9,884 bases of DNA from positions 1-9,884 of the forward strand of contig JABSRR010000058.1 of the NCBI GenBank assembly GCA_013215025.1, in the 5' to 3' direction. Of the stretch, positions 6,560 through 9,884 are shown piece by piece; within the stretch, counting starts at the first letter, position 1, and each line of letters starts with the position of its first letter. This DNA is from Pseudomonadales bacterium (GTDB taxonomy: Bacteria > Pseudomonadota > Gammaproteobacteria > Pseudomonadales > DT-91). The translations under genes were made by a program, and so were the position numbers. A model generated the notes under the pieces. That model had not been told where the DNA came from. It was given only the letters and a program-made list of their open reading frames with translations, and ran no database searches.

Positions 6560-7225
6560 CTAGGGTAATAGCGCTAAAATTTTTGCCAGCACTTGATCAA
6601 TGCTTAACTCAGTGGAATCAATGACCACCGCATCATCCGCTGGCTTTAGAGGCGCTACTTCGCGATTCATATCACGTGCATCGCGCGCTTGTATATCCTC
6701 TAAAATGGCGCGGAGATTAACCGAATTACCGGCCTCCGTCAACTGTTTATAACGACGATTGGCGCGCTCTTCAGCCGATGCCGTTAAATACACTTTTATT
6801 GGTGCGTCGGGGAACACTATCGTGCCCATATCTCTGCCGTCGGCAACCAAGCCTTTATCGCTTGCAAAAGCGCGCTGACGCAGCAATAAGGCCTCTCTTA
6901 CCGCAGCAATCGGTGCCACTCTTGAAGCCGCTGCGCCGCCTTCTTCTGTGCGCAACTGGGCAGTCACTTCCTCACCGTCAAGCAAGGTTAATAAGACCTC
7001 GCCATCTAGCTTGAATTCGATATCTAAGTTGCGGGCTAATTCGGCCACCGCAGCAACGTCTTCAAACGCAATCCCAGACTTTAAACAAGCCAAACCACAC
7101 AAACGGTAAATGGCACCACTATCTAAAAATGCCCAGCCCAGCTGCTTTGCTAGCCGCTGGCTAACAGTACCTTTACCAGCGCCTGAGGGGCCATCGATTG
7201 TGATCAGTTTTTTGTCTAATGCCAT
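6560..7225 (-). CDS. cmk: Cytidylate (CMP/dCMP) kinase
   Basis: Cmk phosphorylates CMP and dCMP with ATP in pyrimidine nucleotide recycling. From the chosen ATG the protein has 221 residues. It contains the P-loop GPSGAGKGT (12-20), LDSGAIYR (34-41), RTEEGGAAASRVA in the CMP-binding domain, DGRDMGTIVFPDA (129-141), and the lid segment RDARDMNREVAPL (181-193). A GTG at 7243 would add six residues. The ATG at 7225 is preferred because it places the start the same distance from ITIDGPSGAGKGT as in the E. coli protein. A GGTG about 9 bases upstream is the only ribosome-binding candidate. rpsA lies downstream as usual, but aroA, often found upstream, is replaced here by a dehydrogenase gene. Confidence 0.97.
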   Translation of the reverse strand: MALDKKLITIDGPSGAGKGTVSQRLAKQLGWAFLDSGAIYRLCGLACLKSGIAFEDVAAVAELARNLDIEFKLDGEVLLTLLDGEEVTAQLRTEEGGAAASRVAPIAAVREALLLRQRAFASDKGLVADGRDMGTIVFPDAPIKVYLTASAEERANRRYKQLTEAGNSVNLRAILEDIQARDARDMNREVAPLKPADDAVVIDSTELSIDQVLAKILALLP

Positions 7226-7342
7226 GATTTTGCGCACCAGCACAGCCTGTGATTGATCATTGCTGATTAACCACTTAAGAAGTGTAGGTGAATTCTCCGT
7301 GATTGCTTAGCCTGAATGGGTGAAAAAGGCGCGCATTTTAAA

Positions 7343-8338
7343 CTACTTTTGTGATTTATAGAAATCCACGGCTTCTGCAATCGCACTATCGATGCCGTCG
7401 AGCTCCCAACCTAGCTCATCAACGGCTTTTTGATGTGACAGCGGCCAGGTTTGATACATCAGCTTGACAGAATTATGGGTGAGTACCGAATCTTTGCGCA
7501 ACAGGCGCATCAGCGACTCAACCAAAAACACCAATGCCGATACTAAAGGCGTTGGGCAAGCAAACCAGGGTGGTCGACGGCCAGCATAGGCGGCGGCTTT
7601 GCTAAACAGCTCTTGGTTGCTCATAAAACGGTCTGAAATAATATAGCGCTCGCCTGGGCGACCTTTTTGCGCCGCCAAGATAAGGGCTCTGGCAGCATCT
7701 TTCACATTGACCACTTCAGAGGCCGCATTTAGATACACGGGCGCCCTACCCAGCGCCACTTGCTTAATCAAATTACCGTGTGGCGTCGGCTGAACATCTT
7801 GATCGCCGTAGGTATTTGACACACAGCAGGCAATCGCCGGAAAGCCTTCTTCTTTTGCTGCCAAAAGTAAATAATGTTCTGCTAAACAACGACTTCGCAT
7901 ATATTCAGTGAATAGCGAAGCGGTATCTGGATAACAGTCCTCATTGGCGACAGCCTCATTTTCGGCGCGGCCGATAGTCAGCAAAGAGCTTGTTAGGACA
8001 AAACGCTGAATATGGGCTTTCTTAGCCGCAGCTATCGCGTTAATGACCCCTAAGACATTGGTTTGATACAGCGGGCCACTATCGGTTAACCATGCGCCTG
8101 TATTTACCGCCGAGTGAAATACCGTATCGCAGCCCTGCATTGCGTTTACCATGCTGTCAGTATCTGAAACATCACCAAAGCTGGTTTCGAAACTTAGGCC
8201 ATCTAACATGCTGATGTCACTCGTCGCCCGCACCATAATTCTGACGGCTATATTTTGTTTAATCAGCTCGCGCACGAGGTGAGCACCGACAAAACCTGAG
8301 GCGCCGATCACTAAAGCTTTATTGATTTGGTATGACAT
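7343..8338 (-). CDS. NAD(P)-dependent epimerase/dehydratase (extended SDR) family protein
   Basis: This is a Rossmann-fold oxidoreductase of the extended short-chain dehydrogenase group, resembling 3-beta-hydroxysteroid dehydrogenase or dihydroflavonol-reductase-like members. From the ATG at 8338 it has 331 residues. It shows the nucleotide-binding GASGFVG (12-18), the acidic GDVSD strand end, DTVFHSAV, a TNVLG helix, the catalytic-serine region VLTSSL, and VSNTYGDQD. The expected YxxxK active site reads YMRSR (Tyr146, Arg150), with Arg (CGT) for Lys. A hydrophobic stretch at about 263-280 could touch the membrane. This start has a good AGGG ribosome-binding site. A TTG at 8392, 18 codons upstream, is rejected because it would lie upstream of the likely promoter. 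The substrate is unknown; a separate transcript from cmk is likely. Confidence 0.88.
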   Translation of the reverse strand: MSYQINKALVIGASGFVGAHLVRELIKQNIAVRIMVRATSDISMLDGLSFETSFGDVSDTDSMVNAMQGCDTVFHSAVNTGAWLTDSGPLYQTNVLGVINAIAAAKKAHIQRFVLTSSLLTIGRAENEAVANEDCYPDTASLFTEYMRSRCLAEHYLLLAAKEEGFPAIACCVSNTYGDQDVQPTPHGNLIKQVALGRAPVYLNAASEVVNVKDAARALILAAQKGRPGERYIISDRFMSNQELFSKAAAYAGRRPPWFACPTPLVSALVFLVESLMRLLRKDSVLTHNSVKLMYQTWPLSHQKAVDELGWELDGIDSAIAEAVDFYKSQK

Positions 8339-8375
8339 GATTTCCCTAATGCTGATTATGTGTGCAAAACCGGCT

Positions 8376-8391
8376 AACCTTAATTGTATCA
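8376..8391 (-). promoter_or_regulatory. Probable extended -10 promoter for the SDR gene
   Basis: On the minus strand the element TGATACAAT (plus-strand 8383-8391) fits an extended -10 (TGN followed by TACAAT). There is no good -35 at 17 bases, as is common for extended -10 promoters. Transcription would start near 8376, leaving a leader of about 37 bases before the ATG at 8338. Confidence 0.5.
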
Positions 8392-8436
8392 ACTGAGAAA
8401 TGCAATCAGAGCCAAGCTGTCGCTATCACAATAGGC

Positions 8437-8472
8437 AGGTGATATCTAAACAGCTGCTGTATAATCACGCCC
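8437..8472 (+). promoter_or_regulatory. Probable hrpB promoter
   Basis: A perfect TATAAT (8460-8465) lies about 35 bases before the hrpB ATG. The -35 position (about 8437-8442, AGGTGA) is a weak match, so strength may be low or activator-dependent. The start would fall near 8472, giving a leader of about 28 bases. It sits back-to-back with the proposed SDR promoter. Confidence 0.55.
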
Positions 8473-8499
8473 TGTCACATATCAACCTTTTACCGCCAG

Positions 8500-9884
8500 A
8501 TGAAGCTACCTGTTACAGAAATCTATGATGAACTGATCGAGCTATTTCAGACACAGTCATTAATTTTGCTACAAGCACCGCCAGGCGCAGGTAAGTCAAC
8601 CTGGTTGCCGCTGCAGTTAATCCGCGATCAAAAGTTTCAGAAAATCATCATGCTGGAGCCTAGACGACTGGCCGCGCGCAATATTGCCAACTATCTCGCT
8701 CAATGCCAAGCAGAGCCACTGGGCCGGTCCATCGGCTTAAATATTCGCCACGAAAAATTCAGCAGCTCAGAGACACAGTTAGAAATTGTTACCGAGGGCG
8801 TGTTAACGCGCATGCTACAAAGCGACCCTGAACTGCACGGGGTTGACTGTATTATTTTAGATGAGTTTCATGAGCGCTCGATCAGTGCCGATACTGCGTT
8901 AGCCTTTGCGTTAGAAAGCCAGGCTACCTTGCGCGAAGATCTAAAGATTTTATTAATGTCGGCAACCCTCGAGTCTGAAAAGATTCAAGCCCGATATCAA
9001 TGCCCTGTTGTCAGTTCCGCTGGCCGCAGCTTTCCAATTGAGACAGAATATCATCCGCTGCAGAACGAACAGCTTTGGTTGGAGGCTATGCCGCGTCTAA
9101 TTCAGCGTGCAATGCGTGAGCAAGCAGGCAGCTGTCTGGTATTCTTACCCGGCCAGCGAGAAATACAGTTTGTCGCTGAGCGCTTGGAAAACCTATACAA
9201 GGCTGAAACCAAGCTGCACATTTATCGACTCTTCGGCGAGCAAGATAAAGCGCTGCAACAAGCCGCCATTGCCCCCTGCCTGAATGGCGAGCGAAAAATT
9301 GTACTGGCGACCAATGTCGCTGAAACCAGCTTAACCATTGCCGGTATTCGGATTGTCGTTGACAGTGGCAAGCGGCGGGCGCCGAGTTTCAATTTAAATA
9401 CCGGGGTAACAGCGCTGAAAACCGTCAATATTTCCCTGGCTTCAGCGACTCAGCGCGCTGGCCGCGCCGGCAGACTGGAGCCTGGCGTGGTTTATCGCTT
9501 AGGCTCTAAAGAACATTTTTTACGCCGAGAAGCGTATGATTTGCCAGATATTTTATGTTCAGACATCAGTGATTTGATGCTGGAGATAAAACAATGGGGA
9601 ACCGAATTATCAGACCTTCGCTTACTGGACAGCCCCTCTGCTGCGCAACAACAACAGGCTTTAGCATTATTAACTGCGCTGCAGGCAATAGATGCTAACC
9701 GCAATATCACCGCACTGGGGCGAGAGATCCTATCGCTTGGCACCAATCTTCGCTGGGGGCATATGCTGCTGCAAGCCCGGGCGCTTGAACATAAGCTACC
9801 TGGGATTGAAATACTGAGCATTTATTTTGTCACCCTGTTAGAAAGCCGGCTGAGCAAATCACGCGACTTAGCGTCGGCTCTGCG
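8500..9884 (+). CDS. hrpB: ATP-dependent helicase HrpB (5' part, cut by window end)
   Basis: HrpB is a DEAH/RHA-type ATP-dependent helicase of bacteria with no firmly established cellular role. The first 461 codons are present and the frame is open at the window end; the E. coli protein is about 810 residues, so roughly the C-terminal 40 per cent is missing. In order: Walker A APPGAGKST (26-34), LEPRRLAARN (53-61), VTEGVLTRML, the Walker B box DEFHERS (121-127, DEFH rather than DEAH as in HrpB), MSATL (153-157), VFLPGQREI, the motif V region VLATNVAETSLTI, and the arginine-finger motif QRAGRAGR (318-325). The ATG at 8500 is the only start that fits, as no earlier in-frame start follows the promoter; its ribosome-binding site is poor. 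It diverges from the SDR gene. Confidence 0.97.
   Translation, partial: MKLPVTEIYDELIELFQTQSLILLQAPPGAGKSTWLPLQLIRDQKFQKIIMLEPRRLAARNIANYLAQCQAEPLGRSIGLNIRHEKFSSSETQLEIVTEGVLTRMLQSDPELHGVDCIILDEFHERSISADTALAFALESQATLREDLKILLMSATLESEKIQARYQCPVVSSAGRSFPIETEYHPLQNEQLWLEAMPRLIQRAMREQAGSCLVFLPGQREIQFVAERLENLYKAETKLHIYRLFGEQDKALQQAAIAPCLNGERKIVLATNVAETSLTIAGIRIVVDSGKRRAPSFNLNTGVTALKTVNISLASATQRAGRAGRLEPGVVYRLGSKEHFLRREAYDLPDILCSDISDLMLEIKQWGTELSDLRLLDSPSAAQQQQALALLTALQAIDANRNITALGREILSLGTNLRWGHMLLQARALEHKLPGIEILSIYFVTLLESRLSKSRDLASAL

Noticed and set aside
7226..7243. GTG start for cmk at 7243
   Set aside because: It adds six residues not needed for the fold, with no well-placed ribosome-binding site. 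The ATG at 7225 aligns with the known N-terminus.
8339..8392. TTG start for the SDR gene at 8392
   Set aside because: The ATG at 8338 has a good AGGG ribosome-binding site directly before the Rossmann strand, and the extra segment would start upstream of the likely promoter start.
9222..9821. Minus-strand reading frames opposite the helicase
   Set aside because: These are antisense shadows of hrpB, whose helicase motifs run uninterrupted through the region. The frames have no recognisable domains.
1..9884. A new defence system, mobile element or integrated phage
   Set aside because: All recognisable genes are metabolic, ribosomal, envelope-control or helicase housekeeping types. No transposase, integrase, nuclease, toxin-antitoxin pair, attachment-site duplication or tRNA was seen.

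Overview
This window looks like chromosomal DNA of a marine-type gammaproteobacterium. The assignment rests on the conserved order cmk-rpsA-ihfB-lapA-lapB-pyrF on the minus strand, the 557-residue six-domain ribosomal protein S1, and clear LapA/LapB and HrpB proteins. Genus cannot be fixed from the sequence alone. A catabolic operon beside core genes would fit groups such as Cellvibrionales/Spongiibacteraceae, but that is inference.

Left part (1-1670, plus strand): the 3' end of a Rieske ring-hydroxylating oxygenase alpha subunit (catalytic domain only), its beta subunit 4 bases later, then a small protein resembling an SCP2 lipid-binding domain. The last two genes are separated by a striking array of five 13-bp tandem repeats that begins inside the final codons of the beta subunit. 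These genes probably form the end of an operon that oxidises an aromatic or polycyclic hydrophobic compound; the substrate is not readable here.

Middle (1718-7225, minus strand, convergent with the operon): cmk, rpsA, ihfB, lapA, lapB, pyrF and a short gene of unknown function. rpsA ends at a strong bidirectional intrinsic terminator, so ihfB-lapA-lapB-pyrF-unknown is a separate tightly packed unit, with gaps of 6, 6, 15 and 20 bases. The segment between cmk and rpsA folds into three potential hairpins, as expected for the autoregulated S1 mRNA leader of gammaproteobacteria. It also carries short imperfect repeats.

Right part: an extended short-chain dehydrogenase/reductase (minus strand) sits upstream of cmk, where aroA is often found. 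Its active-site YxxxK is YxxxR. Divergent from it is hrpB, a DEAH-box-type helicase gene cut off by the window end. The 161-base gap between them carries plausible back-to-back promoters.

No tRNA, rRNA, insertion sequence, CRISPR array, phage gene or recognisable defence system was seen, and no non-coding stretch exceeds 300 bases. Nothing here amounts to a clearly new system. The best leads are the 13-bp array, the altered SDR active site, the S1 leader and the unknown gene after pyrF.
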